DNA from: Gordius sp. MW1
Taxonomy: Eukaryota; Nematomorpha; Gordioida; Gordea; Gordiidae
Reading direction: 5' to 3'
Assembly (NCBI GenBank): GCA_964036665.1
Contig: OZ038531.1
Coordinates: 18,724,168-18,788,167, forward strand
Length of the DNA stretch: 64,000 bases
Part shown: positions 12,701 to 27,700 of the stretch, one piece after another
How the letters are laid out: every line of letters begins with the position of its first letter
Position numbering within the stretch: position 1 is the stretch's first letter
Position numbers and translations under genes: made by a program
The notes under the pieces: generated by a model
What the model saw: only the letters and a program-made list of their open reading frames with translations
The model's database searches: none
What the model was told of the DNA's origin: nothing

Positions 12701-15700
12701 TAAAATATAACACCTCGCCGCTAAATCACGGCAATATACCTTTCATATCGCTTTAGAGTTGACATAGATGACGGATGTAACTACTTGCAAAAAATATGTA
12801 AAACGCACCGTAGTGAGAAAAATTCTTTAAGCACAAAAGAAAAAAATGGAAGGAAGATCCAATTTCCACTTATTATTATCACAACAACCAATTTCGTAAG
12901 CATTATGGATTCGTGAAAAGGGAGTGATAATAATTTTATGCCAACACGAAATGGTGCGCCATTGACAATTTTTATTTGTGTCGTTATCTAACCCTGCCTC
13001 TCTCCCTCCAGCCCCTACTTTATATAAATTTAGTTTTCAAGATAATTTTACCTAGTAGTAAAAGTAAAAAGAAGCAAGACCTGGGGCGATGACAAAATTT
13101 AGCAAAACTTTCCCCTCCAATTCGCCATATAATTTTTCGGGGAAAAGGCACGAGTTCGACCAGGTGTCTAGCTCTTATACATAAAATGGACGTCGTTTGT
13201 TTTGTGTATATTATAACATCGCTCATAAAACTACTCTTTGTGTTATATGTAGTATTATGGCTTAGCGGGTGCACTGCGAACGAGCGTTGTTACCATGCAA
13301 AAATTGTTGTGTTTTTTGGTAGGAAGATGTACGAAATAGCCACAGGTAAATTTGTAGTAGGGAGTCGTGGTAGGGAAGACGTGGCGCTATCTCCCCCTCT
13401 CTTACTCCAGCAATAGCGCACTTTGTTTTCAATTTTTTGATAAATAAAAAGTTTTATTTTCTCTCCCAACTTCGTTTATTAATACTTATAAAAGTGGAAA
13501 AGTTTTTATAATCATCCGTTTGCTATAAAAGCATCCCACCCACCCTGCCTGGCAGCCAAAGGTATTACTACTATTATCAATACAAAAAATAACAATCGAT
13601 TGATCACTCTTGCCAATATTAAATCTTATAACAGCGTACGATAATTTTGGCTGAACCCTCCCAAACATAAAATTGTTTTTGTTCCCAGAACGCATCAGCC
13701 AAACAACGGCAGTTGCCGGCTGTGTTCACATTTTTTTGCACCCAGGCAACGCTATAAAATCTCCTCCACTTTTTCGTTTTTTCCCCATTTCCTCATCTAC
13801 TTTTTAAAGCTATACTGACCGACCGCTCGCTTGCAGCAGCCATATTTAATCATCGTTATTTTAGCTTGCGATATTTATTTATTAGATCGGTGAATTCTTC
13901 TAAGCTTCCCTCCTTCTCCTCTAACAGCAGTTTATCGGAGGCGCGAAACTTATGAACAGCAACAATCAATCCGGGAATAAAAGTAATAATTCGAATTGGG
14001 GTACGGATAGACCCCAAAGTAGACACACTTCGACCCTGAATATACCGATTAAAACTCCTACGGTCGTGACAGGTGCAGAATTGGGCGAGGGTCGACGAAG
14101 ACAGCAACACGATATATTGTCGCACGAAATCGATCGCATGAACGCTCGCATGAGAGATTTGCGGAAAAGTTTCGAAGATTTAACCACCGCATCATCCTCC
14201 GCTTCCACCTCGAGCCGCGTTAAAAATAATTTTTTCGAAAGATCTTCCATCCAACATCAGCAGCAGCAACAGGAAAATTTGAATTCCACTATGCCATCCA
14301 TAGCCTCGCATCATAATCAACCGAATGTTGTTAATAATACGACTACGTTGCCTCGGAAGGGTCTAACCTCCGGCTCGGCTTTTGGGGGAAACAACATCAA
14401 TAGTAAAGACGATTTTGAGCGGGAAGTGGAAAATTTTAGGCGTAATTTTCAAGAATTTCGGCATTCTTCATCCGCTTCAAACAACCATAACAACATGATA
14501 TCCAGGGGATCTGGGTTAGGGGGTGACCCTACCCTACCACCATTAACTTTACCCCCACCCCCTCCGCCACCTTTGGATTGGGACGGGGCACAGACTTATG
14601 TTGAAGCGACCGACGGTGGACGCAAACTGTATCGCGTCACGTTGGACATGAATGATTTCTCGCCCCCCGATATCAAAGTTAAAGTGGTGGACGGTAATAT
14701 ATTACGCGTTTCGGCTAAAACGGATCGCGTTACATCGCGCGGTGGTAACGTACAACGGGAATTCAATCGCGAATTTACCATACCACCCGACGTTGACGTA
14801 GACGCCTTGGTGTCTCGCATAGATGGGCGAGGTGTTATGACTCTAGAGGCACCGGTCAAGCTTAACGCCCTAGGAGTGAGCACGTCTCTATTGGATTCAC
14901 CACCTAAATTCCGGAGTTCGACCTCTAGCACTTATAACGCCACTAGCACTAGCAAATTGGGAAGCAATACTGCCGCCACTTTGCATGACGATGATCGATT
15001 CGATTCGAGACCGGCTAGGCGCAAATATTCTTGGACCGGGAGTTTGAGAAATTTCCCAACCAGTCCACCCACTACGCTAGGAACTATGGGACGGGATCGT
15101 TTTCAAGATTTGGAGGGCAGTTCTCTATTTTCATCATCAACTCTACCCCCCTCCAGACCGCCCCTAATACCATCACCCCCTTCTCACCTTAATTCGACCA
15201 CTCTCTCGGATGGACCTTTCAAAATGTCTTTTGACATGAGGGATTACGCTCCCGAAGAAATCAAGATTAGCGTAACGGATAACATGCTTAAAGTGAGGGC
15301 TAAGCACGAAGAAAAATCCCTTAGCGGCACTGTTTCGCGCGAATTCAATCGCGAATACACCATACCTCGCCACGTTAACCCCGATACCATAAAATCGGTG
15401 TTGGGCAGGGATGGTACTCTAACGATCGAATCCATCTCAAACTCTATTACAAACAGCCGACAGGCTTCTAGCACTACTAATGGTGGCGGTTCCGTAAATT
15501 CTAGCAGTCTTACGGCCAACGATTCATCATCTTATGCCGGCGTGGATCAGAGCCCCTTTAAACTGCGATTCGATATGGCAGCTTATCAGCCCGACGAAAT
15601 CAAGGTTAAAGTTACGGGTGGTATGGTAAGGGTCGAGGCTCGACATCAAGAAATACATCCAGAACGGGGAAATATTTTGCGAGAATTTAGTAGGGAATAC

Positions 15701-18700
15701 GTTATTCCAAAGGGAATCGATCCGGATCAGCTTAGATCTTCCCTATCACCCTCCGGTATACTGACTATAGAAGCGGCTACTGCCATCGCCCCATTCTAAT
15801 AATGGCCCTTTATTCCATAACCGTAAATTCTAAGTGGCCTCAAAGCTAAGTGACTTTTTAAATACCAAAATGCCTTAAAGTTATATTCTTATTATTTAAA
15901 GAGAATTACTATAACTTCGCAAAATTTCAACTATATCCTCACCAAATAAGTCAAGCCTTCTTTTCCCCGTTTTTAAAGCCCGGTTCATTATTTCTTTTTT
16001 TTGCGCGATCACATTAATATCTAAGTTGCGCGCGCTCCGCGGTTGTTTTAAAATTTTTTATTAATACTTTCTTAGCCTACACGATATTTAAAAGCGCGTT
16101 TACACTTTCGTTTACCTTTATATCATATTTATATAGCAGTAGCAGCACGCCTTTGTACAATTTGACTATGAGTTATTGGAATAAATTATAATATCTACGA
16201 TTAGCTTAGATTACACATCCAAGTATGATCAATTAAGTTAAGTTAAAATACTTTTTGTTTTTAGAACTAAGTCTTTATTATCAAGTAAAGCCTCTAATCC
16301 TCAGGATCCCTAGCCAACAGCTGTTAATTTAACTTTTTTGCATTTGCGATTAAAAGCCAACACAAAAAACACATTTGAAAGAGGTAAGTTTAAAATAGGC
16401 AAAAAATAATGACTTTAAATATTTCTATAACTTATGAAATAAATATAGAATTAATGGTTAAAACGAAAAAATGGTTTAAGGATCGATTACAAACAAAAGA
16501 CAGTTTAATTATCACTTGGAAATTTTTAAAATCATATAGTGAGATTGCTTCTTTAATGCTTATTTATGTCAAGGCAACGTTGTATTATAACTTTCTAGAT
16601 TACAGTAAGAGATTACTGGAGATACGTTATTATCGAAAGAAAGAGCGATATTTTAATCGATAAGAATTTTATGTAAACAAGGATGTTCAAATTTTTATAT
16701 GAGTTTATTTAAGTTTTTCAACGAAATTGGCAATATTTCAGAGCAAACATTTACAAAGTTTTGATAAAAATTTGGTTTCTAATAATAAATTATTTGTGTT
16801 TGGTCTAAAAAAACAGAAGTATATTATTTTTTTAAATTAAGGGTGAAGTCATTTTTTAAAAGTTTTTTTTTGTCTGGCAATCAATTTTTGGGATATTAAG
16901 GCTAGCCCATGTGACTAATACAGTACCATTTTTTAAGTAGTGCTATTTTTAAGAATAGGTTAAAACTTAGATATTTACATGGGCGTAGCCAGGATTGGAA
17001 TCATAAGGGGGCAATAATGATTTAGGGAGGGGCAATAATCATTTTTTTAAATTTTAGCCATAATGTTTATAAATTTTAACAACTTTTTAGATTTAGAAGA
17101 AGCAGCCGCCCCTCCCTGCCCCCCCCCTTGGCTACGCCCATTGATATTTAGAGCGGAATTTTTACCCAATCTAGTAAACTACAATAGTAAATGAAATTCC
17201 CTAAATATGTAGCTATTTCATATCAAACATTTAAGGCTTTTACATTAAATTTTTGACATTTTTTAGATGGTAATTGTCAAAATGGGGTTTGGAATTTTAT
17301 ATGAGTCATTACATTTACCTTTTAAATGGCAAGTATTTTAAATATTTAACACATTTTTGAAAGAAATTGTTTTTCCGAGTATTTTGGAATTACATTTTTT
17401 AGATTTTTGTATGAAAAAAGTACGAAAAACAAACATTTAATTATTATACCTTTGATATGATAGCACGAGGTTACCTTAGCACCAATAAATATTTGATTAA
17501 AGTAAATAATTAAGATGAGCATTATTTACTAATAATTTAACCCACTAATTAAATTGCTAAATTATTATATACTTCCATTATAAAAACCAAAAAATAAATG
17601 AAATTAACTTTGCCCATTTTTAGAGAGGTTAAGGTTTTTGAACAGGAAGGCAACCTCCCCTCATTGTCAAAATTCATTTATTGGATTAAAAACACATTTT
17701 AAAAATATTCAAAGCTTTCACAATTTTTAAGACTAATTTTAGTTTATAAAAATATTTTACGAAATGTTAACAATATTACAAAAATAACCTTATTTAATTG
17801 CTTTGGTCAATGTTATTTTTAACCATAACTTACTAAATTCTAATATTTCCATGCCCTTTTTAAAAGAATGTATAAAAAAAATAAGACGAAAATCTTTTTA
17901 TTAAGCTCTAAAGATATATATAAATTTGCGTGAAATAGTAAATGATTGTGTTATTTTTAATAACGGCAATTTCATAATAAAAATTGAATATCGTATTTAA
18001 ATTTTGTTCAAATTTTGCCTATAAAGAATATTTAACTAAAGGAGATATAAAAGGGTAATTTTTACCTCGACAGTCAAGTATTTTGTTATGGAATCGACGA
18101 TTTCATCCTTCGGTTTACTGGTCATTTCAACTTTTAGTGCGTATGATTTCACGTGTAAAGGTATAATGGGAAAAGTGACTTGAACTGAATCCTTAGCTTT
18201 AATTACCACATGCTTTTTCTCCGATTTTTCTCCTGGTATCGCCTCTGAACATAGATCATCCACTCCATACATGAAAATTGAAACCTAAATATTTTTAAAA
18301 CAAATTATTCCAAAAAATTCGGACCTCTCTAGAGACCCTGAGGGGTGGCACGAAATAAAAGTTTTTCAAGGGGGGGGATGGCCTATGAAATGCCAATTAA
18401 TTCAACAAATATATCTAATACTGTCGGATACAAATTACAAGGAATATAAGCTCTTTAAGCGTTTATTCCTTAATCGATGTCGTTTTTGCGTAAAATTTTG
18501 TTTAATTACAAAGTCTCTTTCTTTAAATATTATTAATAGTTTAATAAATTTGAACATTTTTAATAAATTTGAACATGGGCGTAGCCAGGGTATGGATTGG
18601 GGGGGGGCAAAACGTTTAAAAGTTCAATTAGAGGGGGGCAAAACATAAAAAAATTTTAAGTTTTTGCATTGAATTTTTTTTTCTCGTAATTTAGGGGGGG

Positions 18701-21700
18701 GGCAGCCGCCCCACCTCTGCCCCCCCCCTGGCTACGCCCTTGAATTTGAATGAGTTATACGTATTTAAACGTATGAAACAAGCTAAATTAAAAGTACAAT
18801 CTCAATATACTCCGGTTGGTACTCTTATTTTATTATTGCCAGTGGGTTGATAAATATAATTTAAAATGATGCAATTTTTTTGTATATCATCTTTTATTTC
18901 TAATTTCAGACATTTATTTATATATATATATATTTTTTAATATAAAGTAATTGGTTAATTTCTTAAAAATTTTGTAATTGATTGAAAAATATGATGCAAT
19001 ATATTTGGTAAAACTAACTTCTAAATCAATATTTTCGTGATTATAAGCTGTAGCGTGAAGCAAAATTTGTTCGCCTCGTATAATTCTGTGCGGTAGTCTG
19101 ATATCAAGATGAGCAGGTTTATAAGTCCTGAAACTTGTTTCGGGGACCACGCATAGAGGCATAGTTTCTGAAACGGCAATGGTTTTGAGAATCCAAGTAG
19201 TTAATGAATCGGGTAATTTGATTTTTTTAATTAGTCCACCTTTATTACTAAAGGCAAATCATCAAATTAGCACATTTAAATTTAGTCAATTGGTTATTAA
19301 AACCAAAAAATTGATGAGCAATAAATTGTTTTTTTAGCAAGCTTTATAAGTATCAATATAAGTTTTGAGGGTTTGAAACCCACGTGTAACATTGTATAAA
19401 TGTTATATGCGCTTATCATCATTAACATGATATTTGAATAAATGTAAAATAGGCATAAAATATGTTTTTAAGCAATGTTTTTTTACTTATAAAAATTTTA
19501 AAACCTAAATTCAATTTTACTTTTTTTGAAAGATAAATGTAAAGACACGAAGCATGGTCAAAGTTGCAGAATGATGAAAAAGTAGCAGTAAAATGTTTTG
19601 TTAGATAATCAAGATATTAGAATTAAATATTAAATGGGGAGGGAATTTCTATGTATTCCTAACCCCAACCAGAACCCTAACAATCTTGATGAATCCTGAC
19701 GATATCTGACCAATTTGGCTGCTATTTTTCTGCTACTTTGACCGGGTGCCAAAAACACCTGCTTATTTAATATTAAATTAATTGTAAAAATTAAAATTAA
19801 TAAATTCTCTTTTTCAACAAGTGCAGCTTATCGTGAAAATAGGAAGCAAACTATAGGAATTAGTAAAGTTATTAAAATATGCACCTTTTTTGGGACAGCG
19901 TCCATCAGTTAAAATATTATATTTATAAAAAACTCGTGGTATACGTTCAAATGTTAAAAACTAATTTACTTCAATTGATGTATTTCGAAGAGCCAAGAAT
20001 GTGGGAAATATGTCCGTTCCAGACCAAGTTTCCGAGCCATTTGATCCGTTTTCATCAGCTTCAACCCCGGAATCAACTGATTTATTACATTAAAAGCTCG
20101 CTGACCTTAAAAATAATTATATAATGTGAAAATTGATGGTTTATAATTAACATTGCAGGTAAGCAGATAGGAAAAAACACAATTTTGTTTTAAATTTAAT
20201 AAAAATACTTAATAGGCATAGTCAGGATTGGAACTAGAGGGGGCAACAATGCTTTAAGGGAAGAGCAAGTTAGTAATTTTTTGAGAAAAAGCCATAATTA
20301 TTTTAAATTCTTAAAAATTTATGAATTTAGAGGGGGCAGCCGCCCCCTAGCTACGCTCAAGGCTTAAAGAGCTTTATAGTTTAATTTATTTTAAATCTAA
20401 AAATTCCTCAACATATAATTAAAATAATAATTAATATGCGAACTTAAATGTTTTAAATAAAATCAAAATTATTTCCTCTTGATGTCTGATTATTACATTC
20501 TAGTTCTTGCATACCTTTAGCGTCTAGACTTTTGTTACAGCATTTAAGGATTTGACTTTCACACTCGAAATTTCTATCCTCTTCCGGCAAAAATTTAAAA
20601 ACAAAATTATAAGTAGATTGGCAATCCGTGTCTTCAATATGCTTGAACAGAGTTTTCCCTAATTTACAACATTGATAGGGACCGGCGTTCCCAAGCACAC
20701 CTTTATGATATCATCAATGCAAGATTTAAGTAAATTATTAAGTGGTTTGCAATAAAATTAAATTAAATTTTAGAAGGGAGTTTTGATTGTTTTCGATTTA
20801 AAATCTAAAATTAAACTTTTTTATATTACTTACTGGAAAAATCGGAGACGAGATTTGAAATAGATCGTTTCTTTTTTCTATTGCTGCCGTTTCCACTTAA
20901 CTCCTTTAAGAGAACTTCAGAGCTTTGGCATTCTAATGATTTTCTGGATATCAAGCGAAGGCCAAAATTACTGGCTATACTCAAACCAGCCGAATAAAAT
21001 ATAAACTCAGGCATGTTTTTATCATCAATTGAACACCCCAGGTCTTGTTGGGACAGGTAATCATTGACCTTCAAGCATAAATATATTCAGAGCTATACAT
21101 GGGAGTAGCCAGCATTGGAATTAGAGGGGGGCAATAATGATTTGGGGGGGGGGCAAAATAAACATTTTTTGAACTTTTAGCTGTAATTTTATTAAATTTT
21201 AGCAAATTTTTTAAATCAGAGGGGAAGCAGCCCCCCCCCCCTCCCTGCCTTCCTTGGCTACGCCCATGGGGCTGTATCAAATATAATTCTTACAAATTTA
21301 TGATAGAAATATTTTTATCTAATATTGTTATTTATAAGTGGAAAAAATTTAAAAGACTAGCAAATATGTGAAAAAAGATAATTTAAATTACAAAATTGAC
21401 ATTAACATTAAGAACTAGAATTTGCGAAATCAACGTTAAAATTATTATAAAAAATCCTCGATTTATAAGTGCATTACTTTTTAAAGTTATAATAAGACAT
21501 AGATTCATTAAGATTTATAATATAATTGAATATTTCTTCTGGGAGGCCCTAAATATAAAAATTAATCAATAAGCCATGAACGTAGCCAGAATTTAAATTA
21601 GATGGGACCAAAAACATCCCCAATGTTTTGTTAGAAAGGCAAACAAATCATTTTTTTTAATTTGTAGTAAAATTATGGAATAAAAACTTTTTTAAATTAT

Positions 21701-24700
21701 AATGAAATAAATTAAATTAATTTTTTTGAATCGTTTAAAGATAAAGCTTAAAATCGCATTCATAATTCTTGGAATATATTTAATATTTAACAATAAAGCT
21801 CTAAGTTAAAAAATATAATTAAATACCGTATCTGCAGTGAATTTAGAATCTGCGTCAAAATCGATTACAGTTTTGTCCAGCGCTAAAAATGCCAAATAAG
21901 AGTTTGGTACACCTTCTGCTTTTAGCATAATATCTTCGGCTGGTTTCAGATCCATTGAATTACTTATAGATAGTCGTATCTAGATTTTAAATTTAATTGA
22001 AAACTTTTGTAAAAATAATAATTAGTTTTATTACGTTTAAATATTAATGTGTCTTTAATCTTAAATATTACCAAAATAGTTAAAAATATTAGAATGTAAG
22101 GCTGGAAAATTTTAGTCGATTAAAAGTTATTAAAAGCTGGTAAGTAGGAATTAATTTTATCTTACTTTACAAAATAATATATTTTTAGTTGACATATAGT
22201 TCCTTTATTAAATTAGTTAAGATAATTTAGATCCATTATGAATTTTTTTTGGGTGTTATTTTTTATTAAACATAAATTAAAATAATAAATCTTACATTTG
22301 ATAACATTAAACTCTCTACTAGCTTACGTATAGTTGCTTTATTTAGATCAATTTTGAATTTTTCTTTCCTGTGCGTTGATTTTTATTAAACAAAAATTTA
22401 GAATATTAACTTTAATTAAACTTAAAAATTCCTAATAATATCGAATAAATAATGTGTAAAAAGATATATTTACGTTATTATGATGACAAGTGCGTTGGAC
22501 ATTGAATGAGGCGCTATCGGCGATTAAATCCGTAAGATCATTATGATCATTTTGTACCAAAAAATAGGCGAGAATTCGAAAATTAGGTATCATTTTGTCA
22601 GTTATCCACACGTTTAATCTGTATTTAGGATCAGCTTTTATAATTCCATGCTCATATATTTGGCCTCTATACACTATCTATTCAAAACATAGTGTATAAT
22701 TAATAAGAATTTTATAGGCATGGTGTAATATGATGTGTTTGACGGAATACCCGTCAAAGTAGCAGAATGATGAAAAAGTAGCAGAAAAATATTTTTTTAG
22801 ATAATCAAGATATTAGAATTAAATCTCAAATGGGGAGGGAATTTCTGATGTATTCCTAATTCTAACCCTAACCCTATACTGCATAATTAAAGGTTAAAAC
22901 TTAAAATTCTATGTTAAATCTTGACCAATCTTAATGAATTCTGACCAATTTGGGTGCTATTTTTTTGCTCCTTTGACCGGGTGCCGTTTGACGACAGCCA
23001 TGGGCGTCGCCCTGGTGGGGGGGGGGGAGGCAGGGAGGGGCGGCTGCCCCCCCTCTAAACCCACAAATTTGTTAAAATTTTTCAAAATTATGGCTAAAAT
23101 TTCAAAAAATGTTCATTTTACCCCTCCCTAAAGCATTATTGCCCCTGTCTAATTCCTATGCTGGCTACGCCCATACGAACAGCTATACAACTTTATTTTT
23201 GTTTTGCCTACAAAGCTCAATTATTTTTTTATGCTTAAAATGAATTTTAAATTTTAAATAAGCTAGAAAAGGTAGAGGCAAACACAGACACTCTGTTAAA
23301 TTTTGAACGGTAAATAATTCTTCAACATGGGCGTAGCCTTGTAAAAAGGGGGCAATAATGATTTAAGGAGGGGTAAAATGATAATTTAATTTTACCCGTA
23401 AATAAAATAAATTTTAAAGAATTTTTGGATTCAGAGGGGGTCTCCGCCCCTTTCTGCCTCCCCCTGGCTACTCCCATGTTCTTTATACAATTTTTTTGTC
23501 CCGCTTCTTCATTAAGGTCGTGTGGTTAGGTTAGTTTTGAATTAAAGCCTCAAAGACAGACAAAACGTGAATTTTTTAAAATTAAATTAAAAACTGTATA
23601 AAAAGATTGGTCCTTTGGTCCTATTAGTGATCTTAATTTGTAGATTATAAATCATAGTAGGACTAGGAACTTTTAATACGAAACAACAGTTTTTACTGGC
23701 TAAGCCAAATATAAATATATTTGTTAAATAAGAAGCAGGTTAATTATTTTGAAAAAATATTTTAATCGAAATAAGGGTTGGGGGCTAAGAGAAAATCTAA
23801 ATACCTTATATGACCAATAATATGGTAGACCCTTAAAAATTATACGATGTCCCGAATCGGGGTCAAAATAGCAGAATGATAAAAAAATAGCAGAAAAAAT
23901 TTTTTTTAAATTATCAATATATTAGAATTAAATCTCAAATAGGAAGGGAATTTGACGTGCAAATAACCCTAACCCTAACTTAAAACGCCAACCTAAAACC
24001 CTAACCCTAACCCTCCTGACCAATCTTGATGAGTTCTGACCAATCTTGATGAGTTCTGACCAATTTGGCTGTTTTTTTTCTGCGAATTTGACCCCGTCCC
24101 GATGTCCCACCAGATTAACAACAATGTATGGTTTAAAATAGACCATTTTTTCATTATAAATTGTGGAGATTTAATATGACAAAATTTAGGAAAATATTGA
24201 TTTTTGCACTAAATTTAAGAATTTTTTTTTATTTGTAAAAACGCGTATATTTCAATTAAAAAAAAAATTTATTTTAATACTAATAAAGCTTACGAGATAA
24301 TGTAAAGGTTTTGGCATAACGGCGTTGTTCTCTTGTGTCAAAAAAGTGGGTTGAAATGTGTCCCCTACAAATAGAGGACTTGACGGTGCGATTTTTAGGT
24401 ATATTTTATTATAAGATTCCTGCGGGGTTAGAACTATTGTTTTTCTAGCTTGGCGATTCGGTTTTCTCGAAGGAATCGACGTGTAAATCTAAAAAATCAA
24501 TTATTTTTACAATTTCTTTAAGTTTAATAATAATTCTATAAATTCAATAATCGTACAAACTTAGGTAAATGGATATCCGGATAAACTATAAAATATTATT
24601 GAAAAGATTTGTTTTCTGATAATTGACTGATTTTTAAAATTGGGAATGCTTTAAATTATCTTTGACAAAATATGGTGAAAAATTAACTATTTGTTCATTG

Positions 24701-27700
24701 TTCTTTCTCAGTTTACCAATCATGCGTTATAAAAGCTGCACATTTTTGTTCAAAATTGTAAAATTTGATTCTATTTTTTTAAATAAATATTTATAGATTA
24801 GCCTTTGGAATGTTGAAAGAATTTAACATCGCAAATAATTCTTTATAATCGTTTAATAGAAATTTCAACTTTAAAACTAAATTACACTTAAAAAAATTTA
24901 GTAGATTACTTTTTAGTATTTCTTTACTCATCACAAATGTTTTATTAGATGCGATTAATTTCTTCTAATAATATTTAGAGAGAGAAATTAAAATAATTAT
25001 GTAGAATTTCCTTTTGTAATTTAAAAACGATGTCGAGCACGAACAAATTAAAACACCGGGCTCGGGTGGGGCCATAGACTAATAGACTGCTCATTCCCTT
25101 TTAAAAGTGTACCCCATTTTGGCAGCCATTTTAATAAGTGCACCATGAATTTTGGCCAATTGATATGGTTTGATAAATTTTTTAAATCGCTATAATGATT
25201 AAAATGGGTTGTTTCACGTTATAAGATCAATGATTATTGTCCAATGCAATCCATCGCTATACCAACTCTACTTCACTTATTAAAATGGAGGTCGTTTGTG
25301 GCAACACTTTTGATGCGTGAATATATACGAGATGAGCAGTCTATTAGTCTATGGGTGGAGCCGATGAAAATCAATTTTGCAGGTCTTTTGTCCTTAGCCT
25401 AACTTTACTAACATAAAATTTATCTTAAAATTGATGGATAAAAAAACATTTAAAAGTAATGTTAAATAAGATTACATTTATAATAACACTTTGAAGATGT
25501 TGGCTGCTTGGTATGTCAATTTTGATGTTAAAAGTTCCATCGTAACTTGTATGAGTCGAATTTCGACCCGTTTTTAATAATAATTTTACTGCTCCAATTT
25601 TGGTTGTAAAAAAGGAACTAGCTCCTAAAGGAATATATGGTACTGTGGTGTTGTCTCTCGACCTATGAATTTTTCCCTATGTAAATTGTAAGCAAATTTA
25701 ATTTTTAAATTACTTAAAATATGAAAAATACGAAATGATAAATAAAAAAGGGCTTCTTTTAATTATTATTTTTATTTTTTGCTTTTTTGTTGCCATATAA
25801 ATATAGGAAATTAATTTGAATCAAGTTTGCTATTTATATTTTATAAAAATGAATAATTTACTTCGTAATTGAAGTCATTGCATATAATTCATTTTAAAGA
25901 TTTTAACAATTTTATTTCATAATTTTCAAAAAATTAAAAATCATATATTACCGTTATATAGTAAGAAACTCCCGGTCTAAACTTCAATTTACTGCTCGCG
26001 ATGTCAATTCTAAATTCCTGCACGCTAAATCGACTCAAAGCATTAATTTTGGTCTCTTTAGTTCCGCTAGATTTTTCTGTTACGAGAGCTTCAACGTAAA
26101 GATGCTGACCGTCGGGAAAATTTGGTTGCCAATTTTTCTTTTCGGTAACAAACACAGCATTCCCTTGCTCTAACTAAATTCAAATTTTAAATTAATAAAT
26201 TTTAATAGGATTTTATAATTAAAAATTTAAATAAGCTTGCTGTCAAATAAACGTTAGAACAAAACCCGACCAGGATCCAAAATTTATTTTTCTATCAAGC
26301 CGAACCAAACTCAAAAAATGTCTTTAAATAAATCTAAGTTTTAACACTTATTCGTACTAGAATAACCAACTAATAAATATTTTTTTTGATTTATTATTTA
26401 TTATATTAAACGTTGCTTTCTGCATCACTAAAATAAAATAAATGTTTACGTTTTGTATATTATTATTATTATTGTGAAAAATGCATGACAGAGTTCTGCA
26501 AAGTCAACTTGTCCAAAACCAAACCTGAGCTTTTTCCAATTTAATTAAAACCTCCGTTTAATTTGGGTTTTGGGAGACCCATGAGGAACTTTGTTAAACT
26601 TTTAATTTACCTGGGCTTATGTTTAAACCCAACATTTTTCAATGTTCTGACTTAGCATTAATAAAAAAAACATTGAAATTTTTATATATTTAAGGAAAAA
26701 AAGTTATTAAAGAAAAAAGATTTCAGTTATGATCAGGCAGCCGCTTAGCACTTAAACAGGAAGCTGATAGTCGTCTCGTCTGGCTCATTCACTTTATATT
26801 TTCTAGAAATCTAGGTTCTCAGATATTGACTTATATTATAGAATTGTGGAAATATTTTCTACAATATTCAATTAAAGAGATTTTTGACCATCTAAAAAAC
26901 TTGCATTCAATAAGATTATAATGTTATATTTTATAAGATTTAATTTCTTTAATATAAAAGTCCATAAATTAATTGGATACCTCCTTAGTTTTTGTAAATC
27001 TCAATTGAACGGTGTCCATAATAGCCATTTCGCCGACTTTAATGTAAACCGTGCCCTTGATAGGAATCCCGAAAGAATGTACCGCACTGACTGTTATCTC
27101 AATATCATCTTCTGAATAAATCACTGAATGAGACACCCCTACGTCAACCGTGAAAGAGGGTAGATTGTATGGCTTAACTTCGAATTGGGTTGACATCGAG
27201 TTGAAAAACTAAAATTTAATAGGGTAATTATTTTAATGTTTTAAATTTTTTTCATATATACTTATTTCTAAATATCAAAAAATATTTTACCTAAAATTAT
27301 GACTAAAATTTATTTAAAGCATTCTTTTACCCCTCCTTATATCAATAACATTTTAGCCCCCCCCCCCCTACGATAAAATTGACCACGCTTAAATTATTGA
27401 AAAATGCAACAGCACTAAAAAGGCCAAAGGGTATATTATTATGATGGTTATATTAGACAATTCACAGTTTTTACCTAAAATTTAATAGAAATAGCCTCTA
27501 AGCAGGAATAGTTTTACAATTTTAAAATCACTTTTCATTTAAAAATGTCAAATATGGTATAAAGTAATATCACAATCATAATCCGAATAATAAATAGCTC
27601 TTAATTATTTATGGGATGTAAATAATGTTTTTAAAATAATTATAAAATTTATCTGTTTGGAATAAATCTATTTCACTAACATTTTTCCCATTGAAAGCGA

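Larger units (their letters stand above)
12116..18065. other. 5.95 kb intron of the C3-like gene with a nested antisense gene
   Basis: Between the MG7-end and CUB exons. Holds the heat shock gene (13952-15799) on the opposite strand and one family 1 MITE. The remaining sequence has overlapping short ORFs on both strands at 13.0-13.7 kb that lack support. Confidence 0.85.

Noticed and set aside
13676-13690. GTTCCCAGAAC as a heat shock element
   Set aside because: The TTC and GAA units are separated by three bases instead of two and no adjacent unit is present.
13020-13695. Overlapping ORFs on both strands upstream of the heat shock gene
   Set aside because: No domain, no splice support, and conflicting frames; probably chance in the promoter region.
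14596-15519. Minus-strand ORFs of 66-111 residues in the heat shock gene
   Set aside because: Antisense shadows of the long plus-strand frame.
16409-16663. 84-residue plus-strand ORF downstream of the heat shock gene
   Set aside because: AT-rich composition, no recognisable motif, no splice partners.
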